From Fidelibacterota bacterium (lineage in GTDB: Bacteria > Pseudomonadota > Alphaproteobacteria > Rhodospirillales > Rhodospirillaceae), in contig CANJPQ010000018.1 in assembly GCA_947476275.1 (NCBI GenBank), positions 33,694 through 97,693 of the forward strand: DNA of 64,000 bases, in the 5' to 3' direction. A model generated the notes under the pieces. That model searched no databases. It saw nothing but the letters and a program-made list of their open reading frames with translations, and was not told the origin of the DNA. This document shows positions 1 through 7,429 of this stretch, piece after piece (position 1 is the stretch's first letter; every line of letters starts with the position of its first letter). Made by a program: the position numbers and the translations under genes.

Positions 1-1
1 G

Positions 2-1453
2 ATGCCGTCGGGGCGCGGCGCGGGCAACTTCTACGACGACATGTACGCCTTCGGCGCGACGCTGCTGATGCTATCGCTCGGGCGCGACACGCTGGTAGGC
101 GTGCCGGATCAGGAGATTCTGCGCCGCAAGGTCACGGTCGGGTCTTACGCCACGCTGGTCGGCGAGGAGCGCGCGCCGGTTGCGGTGCTCGAGTGTTTGC
201 GCGGCCTGCTGGCGGATGACCCCGATCAGCGCTGGCGCATCGAGAACATCGAACTCTGGCTGGCCGGCAAGCGTCTAACGCCGATCCAGGGAAAAGCCGA
301 AGTGCAGGCGCGGCGCGCGTTGCGTCTGGGCGATCAGGAATTCAATTCCATTCGGCCGTTCAGCTACGCCATGTACGTCAATTGGGACAAGGCGATGACC
401 GTGATCGCCGACGGTCAGTTGGAAATTTGGCTGCGCCGTCAGTTCGAGAACAACGAAATGGCGGATGCGGTGTCGGCGGCGATCAAGAATTCGCTGGCCA
501 TGCCGAGCGCCATGAAGGGCGAAGCGGACGACGTGCTGATCGCGCGCGTGCTGATAGTGCTCGATCCGCGGGCTCCGGTGCGCATGCGCGACTTCCGCGT
601 CAACCTCGATGGTTTCGGGGCAGCCCTCGCCATCGCCATGCTGCGTCGAGACAAGCTCACGCCGTTCGCGGACTTCATCAACAAGGACCTGTGGCGTCAC
701 GCCATCGCAGCACAGCCCAAACTTAGCGCCGAACAGCAGCAGTTCGAGCAGGTGTTCCGGGATCTGAAGAACTACATCAAAGACACGACCATGGGCGACG
801 GCGTTGAGCGCTGCGTCTACGAACTGAACGAGTGGCAGTTCTGCATGAGCCCGCTGCTCGCCAGTCAGTACGTGATGGAAGTGAAAGGCATCCTGCCGGC
901 GCTCGACAATGCAGCTAAGTCGGTCAACACCAAGATGTGGCCGATCGACCGCCACGTCGCGGCGTTCCTTCGCGCGCGCTATGCTAAGGGCACCCAGGCA
1001 CAGCTCGACTCCATGAACGATCAGCGCACGGAGCGCGCGACCATCGGCATGTTGAGCACGTTGGCGATTGTGCAATGGCGTCTCGGGCCGGAGGCGCTGT
1101 ACGGCCTGGCGAGCTGGGTCGGCGGGCTAATGGGGCCGGTGATCAACAGCTACCAGAACCGCAACAAGCGGCGGGACCTGGAAAAGGACATCCCGAAGTT
1201 CGTGCGCAAGGGCAATCTCGCGGAGTTGTACAACTATCTCGACAATCCGGAGGAACGGCAGCGCGACGGCGAGGGGTTCAACTGGGCGCGCGCTGAGTTC
1301 TCCGCCGCCGACAAGCAGATTTACGACCTTGAGCACGGCCAATTCGACCGGCAGGAATCCGCAATGAAGCTCGGCCGCCAGGCCGGCGCGGTCTGCGCCG
1401 TGGCGGTCATGACGCTGACGCTTATCGGCTGCATCCTCAGCAAGGTGATGTAG
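2..1453 (+). CDS. Ser/Thr protein kinase-like protein, C-terminal part (gene starts before the window)
   Basis: Only the C-terminal part of the gene lies in the window. The visible product opens inside the C-lobe of a eukaryotic-type kinase fold: DDMYAFGATLLML (about residues 12-24) matches the DxxxxG of helix F, and DDPDQRW (72-78) carries the conserved subdomain XI arginine. The N-lobe, catalytic loop and DFG would lie upstream, so catalytic competence cannot be judged. After the kinase fold come about 350 residues without a recognised domain. A hydrophobic helix at the extreme C terminus (about 460-483) looks like a tail anchor, which would place the kinase in the cytoplasm. The stop is 2 bp before the next gene, so the pair is probably co-transcribed. 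The kinase-fold call is fairly firm; the substrate is unknown. Confidence 0.7.
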   Translation: MPSGRGAGNFYDDMYAFGATLLMLSLGRDTLVGVPDQEILRRKVTVGSYATLVGEERAPVAVLECLRGLLADDPDQRWRIENIELWLAGKRLTPIQGKAEVQARRALRLGDQEFNSIRPFSYAMYVNWDKAMTVIADGQLEIWLRRQFENNEMADAVSAAIKNSLAMPSAMKGEADDVLIARVLIVLDPRAPVRMRDFRVNLDGFGAALAIAMLRRDKLTPFADFINKDLWRHAIAAQPKLSAEQQQFEQVFRDLKNYIKDTTMGDGVERCVYELNEWQFCMSPLLASQYVMEVKGILPALDNAAKSVNTKMWPIDRHVAAFLRARYAKGTQAQLDSMNDQRTERATIGMLSTLAIVQWRLGPEALYGLASWVGGLMGPVINSYQNRNKRRDLEKDIPKFVRKGNLAELYNYLDNPEERQRDGEGFNWARAEFSAADKQIYDLEHGQFDRQESAMKLGRQAGAVCAVAVMTLTLIGCILSKVM

Positions 1454-1455
1454 TC

Positions 1456-1980
1456 ATGAAGCGCAGCAAATTCCTGCTCTATACCCTGATCGCGCTGCCG
1501 ATCGGCGCTATGATCATCCCGACGGTGGTCGTGCTCAGCGTCGCGCTGGTGCCGACCGCGGTCGCGTTCATCATGGAGCGCAAGAAGGGATTCTACGGCG
1601 GTATCACGGTCGGCGCGCTCAATCTGGCCGGGACGGCGCCGTACCTCGCGGACCTTTGGTTCAAGGGCCACACGGTCGATGCGGCCATCGGCATCATCAC
1701 CAGCGTCCTGGCATGGGCGGCGTTCTACGGCGCGGCGGCGGTGGGCTGGGCAATCTACGCCGTGACTCCAAACCTCGTCAGTTCGTTCATGGCGATGACC
1801 GCCGGCCGCCAGATCACGACTCTGCGCGCACGCCAGCGCGAACTGGTGCAGACCTGGGGCCCGGACGTGGAAATCGTCTATGAGCCCGAACACGTGAAGG
1901 CACAGAACGCCATGTCGGGGAATAAGTCGACCTCGATGGGCAACCAGTCGCAGGTCGCAGCACCCGCGGGTCTCGAATAA
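1456..1980 (+). CDS. Small membrane protein paired with the kinase-like gene
   Basis: This 174-aa protein is not recognised as a named family. Hydrophobic segments occur at about residues 8-36, 46-62 and 74-104, followed by a soluble C-terminal tail of about 65 residues that is polar and Ser/Asn/Gln-rich at its end. It starts 2 bp after the stop of the tail-anchored kinase-like gene, so co-translation and a shared membrane location are likely. It could be the kinase's membrane partner or target; that is inference from position only. It converges on rluD, whose stop abuts its own stop at 1980/1981 with no terminator between. Confidence 0.7.
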   Translation: MKRSKFLLYTLIALPIGAMIIPTVVVLSVALVPTAVAFIMERKKGFYGGITVGALNLAGTAPYLADLWFKGHTVDAAIGIITSVLAWAAFYGAAAVGWAIYAVTPNLVSSFMAMTAGRQITTLRARQRELVQTWGPDVEIVYEPEHVKAQNAMSGNKSTSMGNQSQVAAPAGLE

Positions 1981-2943
1981 TCAGAGCTTCTTGAGCGCCG
2001 CGACCAACGCCGCGAAGTCCGCCGGCGGAGCACGTTCGAACCGCAGTTCCTCGCCGGTTAACGGGTGGATGAAGCCAAGGGTGGCCGCATGCAGCGCCTG
2101 GCGCTTGAAGGCGCTCACCGTGGCGAAGACGTCCGCCGGTGCGGTCTTCGGTAGCAGCTTTCGCCCGCCGCCATACACCGGATCGCCGATCAGCGGGTGA
2201 CCGCGCGAACTCATGTGGACGCGGATCTGGTGCGTGCGTCCCGTCATTAGGCGGCACTCGACATGCGCGGCAACGGTGCCGAACGTGGCGCGTGTCAGGA
2301 AGGATGTTTCCGCCTCCTTGCCGCCCCGGCGCACGATGGCCATCTTCTGCCGGTTGTGGGGGCTGCGGCCGATGGCGCCGACGATCGTGCCCTTGCGTGG
2401 GGACGGGATGCCCCACACCACCGCGTCATAGTGCCGATCGATGTCGTGGGCGGCGAACTGGGCGGCGAGCCCGGCGTGCGCCTGTTCGCTCTTCGCGGCG
2501 ACGATCAGTCCGCTGGTGTCCTTGTCGATGCGATGGACGATGCCGGGACGCGCGACGCCGCCGATGCCGCGCAAGGAGTCGCCGCAGTGGGCGAGCAGGG
2601 CGTTGACCAGGGTGCGGTCCGGGCTGCCGGCGGCGGGATGGACCACAAGCCCGGCGGGTTTGTTGACGACGATCAATTCGTCGTCCTCGAACACGACGTC
2701 GAGGGCGATGGCTTGTGCTTCGATGCCCAGCGGCGTGGGGGCGGGGATATCCACGGTGTAGATCTCGCCGGCTTTAACCTTCACCGCCGCATCGGTAACG
2801 GGCTGGCCCGCGCGCGTCACCGCGCCTTCGGCAATCAGGCCTTGAAGCCGCGCGCGCGACAAGCCGTCCAGCGTGTCCGTCAGCCAGCGGTCCAGCCGGG
2901 TGCCCGCGGCCTCCTCGGGGACGGTGGCGAAGTGTTCACGCAC
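1981..2943 (-). CDS. rluD: 23S rRNA pseudouridine synthase, RluD type
   Basis: The protein isomerises uridines to pseudouridine in structured RNA, most likely the helix 69 uridines of 23S rRNA. An N-terminal S4-like RNA-binding region (GTRLDRWL) is followed by the RluA-family catalytic core: HRIDKDTSGL holds the catalytic aspartate, with TGRTHQIRVH and HPLIGDPVYG downstream. I chose the GTG start at 2943 because a GGAG lies 8 bp upstream and the product (320 aa) fits the usual RluD length. An in-frame ATG at 2985 would add 14 residues and overlap the divergent JAMM gene start. Family call firm; the RluD versus RluC specificity is inferred from overall likeness. Confidence 0.88.
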   Translation of the reverse strand: MREHFATVPEEAAGTRLDRWLTDTLDGLSRARLQGLIAEGAVTRAGQPVTDAAVKVKAGEIYTVDIPAPTPLGIEAQAIALDVVFEDDELIVVNKPAGLVVHPAAGSPDRTLVNALLAHCGDSLRGIGGVARPGIVHRIDKDTSGLIVAAKSEQAHAGLAAQFAAHDIDRHYDAVVWGIPSPRKGTIVGAIGRSPHNRQKMAIVRRGGKEAETSFLTRATFGTVAAHVECRLMTGRTHQIRVHMSSRGHPLIGDPVYGGGRKLLPKTAPADVFATVSAFKRQALHAATLGFIHPLTGEELRFERAPPADFAALVAALKKL

Positions 2944-2983
2944 GCGGCTTGCTCCCGGCGCCCGGCACAGCGAACATGGCGCC

Positions 2984-3409
2984 ATGACCCATCGGGTGCT
3001 TCTGACCACGGCGCAGTTGGCGCAGATTCGGACTGCCGCCGAGGCCGCGTTCCCCGAGGAATGCTGTGGCTTGCTTGTGGGGACGAGCACCGCCGCGGGT
3101 GTGCTCGTCGCAGACGTAATTGCCGCCGCCAACGTCGCTGAAGACCGGACCCGCCGCTTCGCCATCGATCCGCAGGCGCAGTTCGACCTCATGCGCCGGT
3201 TGCGGGGTCGCGCGCTGCAGGTAGTTGGTCACTATCATTCCCATCCCAACGGTATGTCCGAGCTTTCGAGTCACGATCGCGCCATGGCTCACGATCCCGC
3301 GGTGGTCTGGATTGTGATGCCGGTCGCTGACGCCCGGGCCGGCGCACCGCGCGCCTTCCGGTGCACGGCCGCCGATGCGGTGGCCGAATTGGCCATCGAT
3401 GTAATCTAA
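2984..3409 (+). CDS. JAMM/MPN+ family zinc metalloprotease, stand-alone
   Basis: A 141-aa protein with a complete JAMM motif: glutamates E25/E26 (PEECCGLLVG), then H85-S-H87-P, S95 and D98 in the HxHPx6SxxD spacing. JAMM proteins are zinc isopeptidases or peptidases. Bacterial single-domain members act on ubiquitin-like or sulfur-carrier proteins, or cleave C-terminal residues (Mec+/CysM-type systems). No sulfur-carrier, E1-like or cysteine synthase gene is nearby, so its substrate is open. The ATG at 2984 gives the canonical short domain and is divergent from rluD, whose GTG start lies 41 bp away. Family call firm, substrate unknown. Confidence 0.85.
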   Translation: MTHRVLLTTAQLAQIRTAAEAAFPEECCGLLVGTSTAAGVLVADVIAAANVAEDRTRRFAIDPQAQFDLMRRLRGRALQVVGHYHSHPNGMSELSSHDRAMAHDPAVVWIVMPVADARAGAPRAFRCTAADAVAELAIDVI

Positions 3410-3541
3410 CCACCGTACAGGCGTAGGACAGGAACGCCAACCGCCTCAATTACATGCCGGCGGTGTGGCGCCTCGTTGTGACGGGGGCGCCGTATCTGGC
3501 AAGATGGCGTGGAGGCCAACCGGCAGGGGAACAAGGGGAAC

Positions 3542-4630
3542 ATGAGCAAGGTATCGCGGCGGATCGTACTCGGCGGCACCACCAGCGCGGCATTTGCAGG
3601 TCTCATCAGACCTGCCGCGGCAGCGGAAGGTCGGCCTTTGCGCCTGGCGGCGAACGAAAACCCCTATGGACCCTGCGAGAGCGCCAAACAGGCGATGGCC
3701 GCGGCGATGGCCGATGGCTGGATGTACGACGTCGAAGATGTCGGCACGCTCGTGCGGTTGATCGCGGAGCGGGAAGGGGTGAGGCCGGAGAACGTCCTCA
3801 TCACCGAAGGATCGGGCGAGCTTCTGAAGATCGCCGGGCTGGCCTACGGCAGCAACGGCGCTGAGGTTGTCTCGGCGTATCCGACGTTCAATCAATTGCA
3901 GGACTACGCTGTGCGCACGGGCGGCCGGTTGCTCAACGTGGAACTCGACAAGGATATGCGTCACGACCTCGCGGCGATGGAAGGTCGCGTGACGAACCGC
4001 ACGGGCATTGTCTACGTCTGCAATCCGAACAATCCGACCGGGACGATGGTCGCGCCGGACAAGCTGCGCAGCTTCATCAATGCCGTGTCCAACCGGGCGA
4101 TCGTGCTGGTGGACGAAGCCTACCTCGACCTGTGCGACGACCCGGCCAAGAACGGGATGATCGATCAGGTGAAGGCCGGCAAGAACGTCATCATCGCACG
4201 CACATTCTCGAAGGTGCACGGCATGGCGGGTTTGCGCGTGGGCTACGGCCTGGCCCGGCCCGACATCATCGCGCGGCTGAAGGAACTCACCACGTCCTCG
4301 CCCAACCGCATGGGTCTGAAAGCGGCAATCGCCAGTTACCAGGATCTCGCTTTCCAGGCCGAGAGCCGGAAACTCGTGCGCCAAGCGGTTGCTCAAACCA
4401 CTGCGGTGGTGAAGGAACTGGGCCTGCCGTACGCGCCCAGCCAGACAAACTTCATCTTCTTCGATACCGGTCGCCCATTGACGCTGTATCTCGCCGGCAT
4501 GCGGGATATGAACATTCAGGTCGGGCGGCCGTTTCCGCCTTACACGACATGGGCGCGCGTGAGCATGGGGCGCGTCGAGCAGATGCCGATGTTCTTCGAC
4601 GCCATGCGGACGTATTTCAAGAAGGCCTAA
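3542..4630 (+). CDS. Tat-exported PLP-dependent aminotransferase (HisC-like)
   Basis: A 362-aa class I/II aminotransferase resembling histidinol-phosphate aminotransferase. Visible motifs are AANENPYGP (residues 37-45), NPNNPTGT, VLVDEAYLD, and TFSKVHG with the probable PLP-binding lysine K224. Unlike biosynthetic HisC, it begins with SRRIVLGGTTSAAFAGL (residues 5-21), a twin-arginine signal with an A-rich region before PAAAAEG. It is therefore predicted to be folded with cofactor and exported to the periplasm. The ATG at 3542 has a purine-rich ribosome site (AAGGGGAAC) just upstream; an upstream in-frame start would only lengthen the signal. A racemase-fold gene follows after 3 bp, suggesting joint periplasmic/cytoplasmic amino-acid metabolism. 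The physiological substrate is not deducible. Confidence 0.83.
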   Translation: MSKVSRRIVLGGTTSAAFAGLIRPAAAAEGRPLRLAANENPYGPCESAKQAMAAAMADGWMYDVEDVGTLVRLIAEREGVRPENVLITEGSGELLKIAGLAYGSNGAEVVSAYPTFNQLQDYAVRTGGRLLNVELDKDMRHDLAAMEGRVTNRTGIVYVCNPNNPTGTMVAPDKLRSFINAVSNRAIVLVDEAYLDLCDDPAKNGMIDQVKAGKNVIIARTFSKVHGMAGLRVGYGLARPDIIARLKELTTSSPNRMGLKAAIASYQDLAFQAESRKLVRQAVAQTTAVVKELGLPYAPSQTNFIFFDTGRPLTLYLAGMRDMNIQVGRPFPPYTTWARVSMGRVEQMPMFFDAMRTYFKKA

Positions 4631-4633
4631 GGC

Positions 4634-5455
4634 ATGTCCCAGCGCATTGCCGTCATCGGTACGGGCTTCACGCCAGCGGGCACCAATTCGCCGCCCGCAG
4701 CGATTGCCGCCGTGGCGGGGGCGGATTTCAAGCCGGAATTGGTGGAAACACGATACAGCGTGTTCCCCGGCACGCCCTTTGATCGCGGCCTTGCGGCGCT
4801 GGGCTATCTCGACTGTGGGATCAAAGCCGCCGAAGACGGCTACGCCGGGATCTTCATCAACACCTTCGGCGACTACGGTATCAACGAATTGCGCTCCGCC
4901 GTGGCGATTCCCGTGGTCGGCGCGGGCGAGGCGGCGATGGCGATGGCGTCCACGCTCGGTCGTCGCTTCGCCATTGTGACAATCTGGCCGACCACATTGC
5001 GTTTTATTTTCGACGAACGCATCGCCAGCACCGGCATGGCCAGCCGCTGCACGGATGTGATCTCGGTGTTGGACGAAGACGAGATGAAAGGCCGCGGCGC
5101 GGCGGACGATCCGGTGGCGCAGATGCGCGCCGGCAAAGCGGCGGTGATCGATCGCATCGTGAAAGCCGCCGAAGGGGCGCTGTCGCGCGGCGCGGATACC
5201 ATCGTGCTGGGGTGTACCTGCATGGCGCCGGTTGCCGGGCAGATTGCGGCACGCGTGCCGGTGCCGGTCGTCGATCCGATGACGGCGGGGTATAAGTTCA
5301 CCGAAGCGATGGTGGCGCTGAAACTTCTGCAGAGCCCGGTAGCCTATCCGCGCGCCGCATCGGATCGGCTCGCCGCGGTCGGAAAATTGCTCAGCGACGG
5401 CACGCTACCGGCGAGCGATCCGGACTGCGACGTCTGCGTTATCGCGGCGGAATAG
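4634..5455 (+). CDS. Asp/Glu/hydantoin racemase-superfamily protein, first catalytic Cys replaced
   Basis: A 273-aa protein with the two-domain racemase fold. The second catalytic motif is present (VLGCTCMAP, C194). The first, normally C-F-G-D-P-G in hydantoin racemases, reads T77-F-G-D-Y-G. Two-base racemisation needs both cysteines, so this enzyme may be a decarboxylase or isomerase of the same superfamily (arylmalonate decarboxylase also keeps only the second cysteine), or a divergent racemase. No signal peptide is seen, so it should be cytoplasmic although its partner aminotransferase is exported. It begins 3 bp after that gene and is clearly in its operon. Superfamily firm; reaction uncertain. 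Confidence 0.75.
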   Translation: MSQRIAVIGTGFTPAGTNSPPAAIAAVAGADFKPELVETRYSVFPGTPFDRGLAALGYLDCGIKAAEDGYAGIFINTFGDYGINELRSAVAIPVVGAGEAAMAMASTLGRRFAIVTIWPTTLRFIFDERIASTGMASRCTDVISVLDEDEMKGRGAADDPVAQMRAGKAAVIDRIVKAAEGALSRGADTIVLGCTCMAPVAGQIAARVPVPVVDPMTAGYKFTEAMVALKLLQSPVAYPRAASDRLAAVGKLLSDGTLPASDPDCDVCVIAAE

Positions 5456-5475
5456 CGCTGATTCGAGCAGAGTGT

Positions 5476-6132
5476 TTAGATCAAGCTGCGTGCGCCACCC
5501 ACCCGATGCGTCCGCGGCAAAGTCGGCCTGACGACCGCGGTCAGGGCCTGGGATTTGGCGATCACGAACTTGGCGCGGAATGGGATCCACCAGGACGGCA
5601 CGCCGAGCGCCAGCTGCTCGCCGAGGTGATGGCGGAATAACATGTCGTCCATCAGCGCCTTGGTCGCGGGCGTGGTGTCGATATTCAGTCGCCGCAGCAG
5701 CACGGCGATGGCTTCGTCGTGGGATTGGCGGTGCGGATGCAGGTTGCTGCGTTCAAGGTGTGAAATGATATCGAAGACCAGGCTGGAGACGAGGCGATCC
5801 TTCCGGCCCGCGACTTGATCCACTTTCTCCGCAATCTCGGCGAGAAGTTCCAGCGCGTCTTCGGCGTCGAACAGCGGTCGGATCAGTGCTGCTTCCTTGG
5901 CAACCGAAGCAGCGAAGTAATAGTCATCCAGAGGATGCATATCCAGCACTGCTCGGCGGCTATCATACATGAGAGCACAGTCCTCCAATGCGGCGTTCAA
6001 CACGTCGCGCCAGGTCGGAAAGGTGGTGACTGTAGCCTTGCGGATGGAGACCAAGAACCGTTCGACAGCGCGCGACGCAGTGCACGTCCGAAGCGAGTAT
6101 ATTTGGCCGATCGTGTTCATTTGCGTTACCAT
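5476..6132 (-). CDS. Hypothetical protein
   Basis: A 218-aa product that I do not recognise. It is soluble, mainly alpha-helical in appearance, with an acidic helical middle (DAEDALELLAEIAEKVDQ) and a basic C terminus. There is no signal peptide or membrane segment. Two starts are close together: ATG at 6132 and ATG at 6120 (MNTIGQIYSL); neither has a clear Shine-Dalgarno, and both fall inside an inverted repeat, so start choice is tentative. It converges on the racemase-fold gene and is divergent from the gene at 6222. Base composition is slightly lower in G+C than its neighbours. Confidence 0.55.
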   Translation of the reverse strand: MVTQMNTIGQIYSLRTCTASRAVERFLVSIRKATVTTFPTWRDVLNAALEDCALMYDSRRAVLDMHPLDDYYFAASVAKEAALIRPLFDAEDALELLAEIAEKVDQVAGRKDRLVSSLVFDIISHLERSNLHPHRQSHDEAIAVLLRRLNIDTTPATKALMDDMLFRHHLGEQLALGVPSWWIPFRAKFVIAKSQALTAVVRPTLPRTHRVGGARSLI

Positions 6133-6164
6133 ATGTAGTATCGCGACTTGTGATACCAACGCAA
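6121..6164. promoter_or_regulatory. Nested inverted repeats in a divergent promoter region
   Basis: TTGCGTT (6121-6127) is mirrored by AACGCAA (6158-6164). Inside lies a second pair, GTATC (6138-6142) and GATAC (6152-6156). The element overlaps the possible starts of the leftward gene and lies 58 bp upstream of the rightward gene at 6222. It could be an operator or an RNA hairpin at the 5' end of the leftward message. The repeats are seen directly; the function is inferred. Confidence 0.35.
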
Positions 6165-6221
6165 AGCCACGCCATATGGCTGCGTGTCACGCCTGTTAGG
6201 ATGCCCGGGGAGGGTGGTTAA

Positions 6222-6899
6222 GTGGTTGAACGGCAACGGCGACATCCCGACGCGATCCTCGTGCGCGTGCGCGGCGCAACGGGGTTCGGGTTTACATATC
6301 TCTCGGATGGCGACTTCAATCTCGCCGCCGATCACTTCCTGCTGCCGGCCGTGCAATTCTCCGGCACCGATGCCAACGATGCCGATCAGCGGCGCACGTT
6401 GGCGTACGATTTCCTGTGGCGCTACTTCGCCAAGCCGCAGGCCAAGGAATTCTTCCGCGAGAACATCCGCTGGATCGTCGCGGCCGCAGCGCGCGAGAAA
6501 TTCCGTGACGAGGCAGAATTCGGACAGGTGCCGCGGGTGATGGTGATCGAGCGCCGCCACGACGACGACGGCATCGTGATCCGCGCCGCGCCCGAATATC
6601 TCGAGCATAGCGGCTTTCCGCGCGCCGTGATCGTCGGGAAGCATAACTACGGCGGCGGCCCGGCGCACTTCTTCGACTCAGACAGTGAGTATGCGAAAGT
6701 AGGTCAGAGCAAGCCCAGCCAAGAAACATGGCTGCCGCAGATCATCTTCCGCCTCTACGACGAAACGCCATCGGTGGTGATGGGGATGCCCAAGCCGGGG
6801 AAAGGCAATGACCTTGGCGTGGAGTGCGTCGCGCTGTCGTTCGGTAGCCGTGCGCGGCTCCATGAGCGCAAAGTCGCCAAGAAGCCGACGCGGAAGTGA
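6222..6899 (+). CDS. Hypothetical protein
   Basis: A 225-aa soluble protein of unrecognised family. It starts with GTG at 6222, chosen because GGGGAGGG sits about 7-12 bp upstream. Features include an acidic patch (RRHDDDGIVIRA), a Gly-rich stretch (GKHNYGGGP) and a basic C-terminal tail (RARLHERKVAKKPTRK). There is no signal peptide or transmembrane segment. Its stop abuts the stop of the leftward gene at 6900. Nothing in the neighbourhood gives a function. Confidence 0.6.
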   Translation: MVERQRRHPDAILVRVRGATGFGFTYLSDGDFNLAADHFLLPAVQFSGTDANDADQRRTLAYDFLWRYFAKPQAKEFFRENIRWIVAAAAREKFRDEAEFGQVPRVMVIERRHDDDGIVIRAAPEYLEHSGFPRAVIVGKHNYGGGPAHFFDSDSEYAKVGQSKPSQETWLPQIIFRLYDETPSVVMGMPKPGKGNDLGVECVALSFGSRARLHERKVAKKPTRK

Positions 6900-7304
6900 T
6901 CAGACCAGGTCGACGCGCGCGGTGATGTCAGCAGCGGCGATGCCCTTCGCCAGAATGAGCTTGATGAGGCGTGCGTCGAAGCTCTCGTCGTTTTCCGCCG
7001 ACAGTGCGGATTCGAAGCGCCGCTCCCGGTCCGCCCGAACGTCGGCGCCGAATTCGCTCTCCGTATCGGCTGCGCCGATCACGCAGAACGACATGAGCGC
7101 CGCCGCTTCGGTCATGCGCCGATCCATGTAGTCTGAATCGGCGCCCACGGCCGCTTCCTCCTCTGTGGCCCAGCGATAGATCACGTAGCGCATGCCGTCG
7201 TCGACATAGGCGGGGTTTACTTTCCCGGCGGCAAGGGCGGCATCGAGCAAGCGCAGGGCGCTGCGGCGCTTGCTGCCGAGTCCCAGTGTTTCCATCCAGC
7301 TCAT
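6900..7304 (-). CDS. Hypothetical protein
   Basis: A 134-aa soluble, acidic and probably helical protein without recognised motifs. The N-terminal MSWMETLGLGSKRRSALRLLDAAL could be an amphipathic helix. It is divergent from the large histidine kinase gene, and three decamer repeats lie just upstream of its ATG (7315-7357), so the two genes may share regulation. The stop abuts that of the rightward gene at 6899. No function can be assigned. Confidence 0.6.
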   Translation of the reverse strand: MSWMETLGLGSKRRSALRLLDAALAAGKVNPAYVDDGMRYVIYRWATEEEAAVGADSDYMDRRMTEAAALMSFCVIGAADTESEFGADVRADRERRFESALSAENDESFDARLIKLILAKGIAAADITARVDLV

Positions 7305-7314
7305 GACAATCTGA

Positions 7315-7357
7315 ATTCCATCAAAGACCGCAATCCATCAAGCCCATACTCCATCAA
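7315..7357. promoter_or_regulatory. Three ANTCCATCAA iterons between divergent genes
   Basis: The decamers ATTCCATCAA (7315-7324), AATCCATCAA (7332-7341) and ACTCCATCAA (7348-7357) differ only at the second base and recur every 16-17 bp. They lie 11 bp upstream of the leftward gene start and about 73 bp upstream of the histidine kinase start. Regular direct repeats like these typically bind a response regulator or other multimeric DNA-binding protein. The repeats are seen; the regulator is unknown. Confidence 0.45.
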
Positions 7358-7429
7358 TACGGTGGGATTATCGCATAGGGTTGGTTACATTTCCGCACGC
7401 GAACGCGCTTGAAGGGGCCAAGTCGACTG

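Noticed and set aside
2139..3141. Rightward frames over rluD
   Set aside because: They lie antisense to a clear pseudouridine synthase and have biased, motif-free composition.
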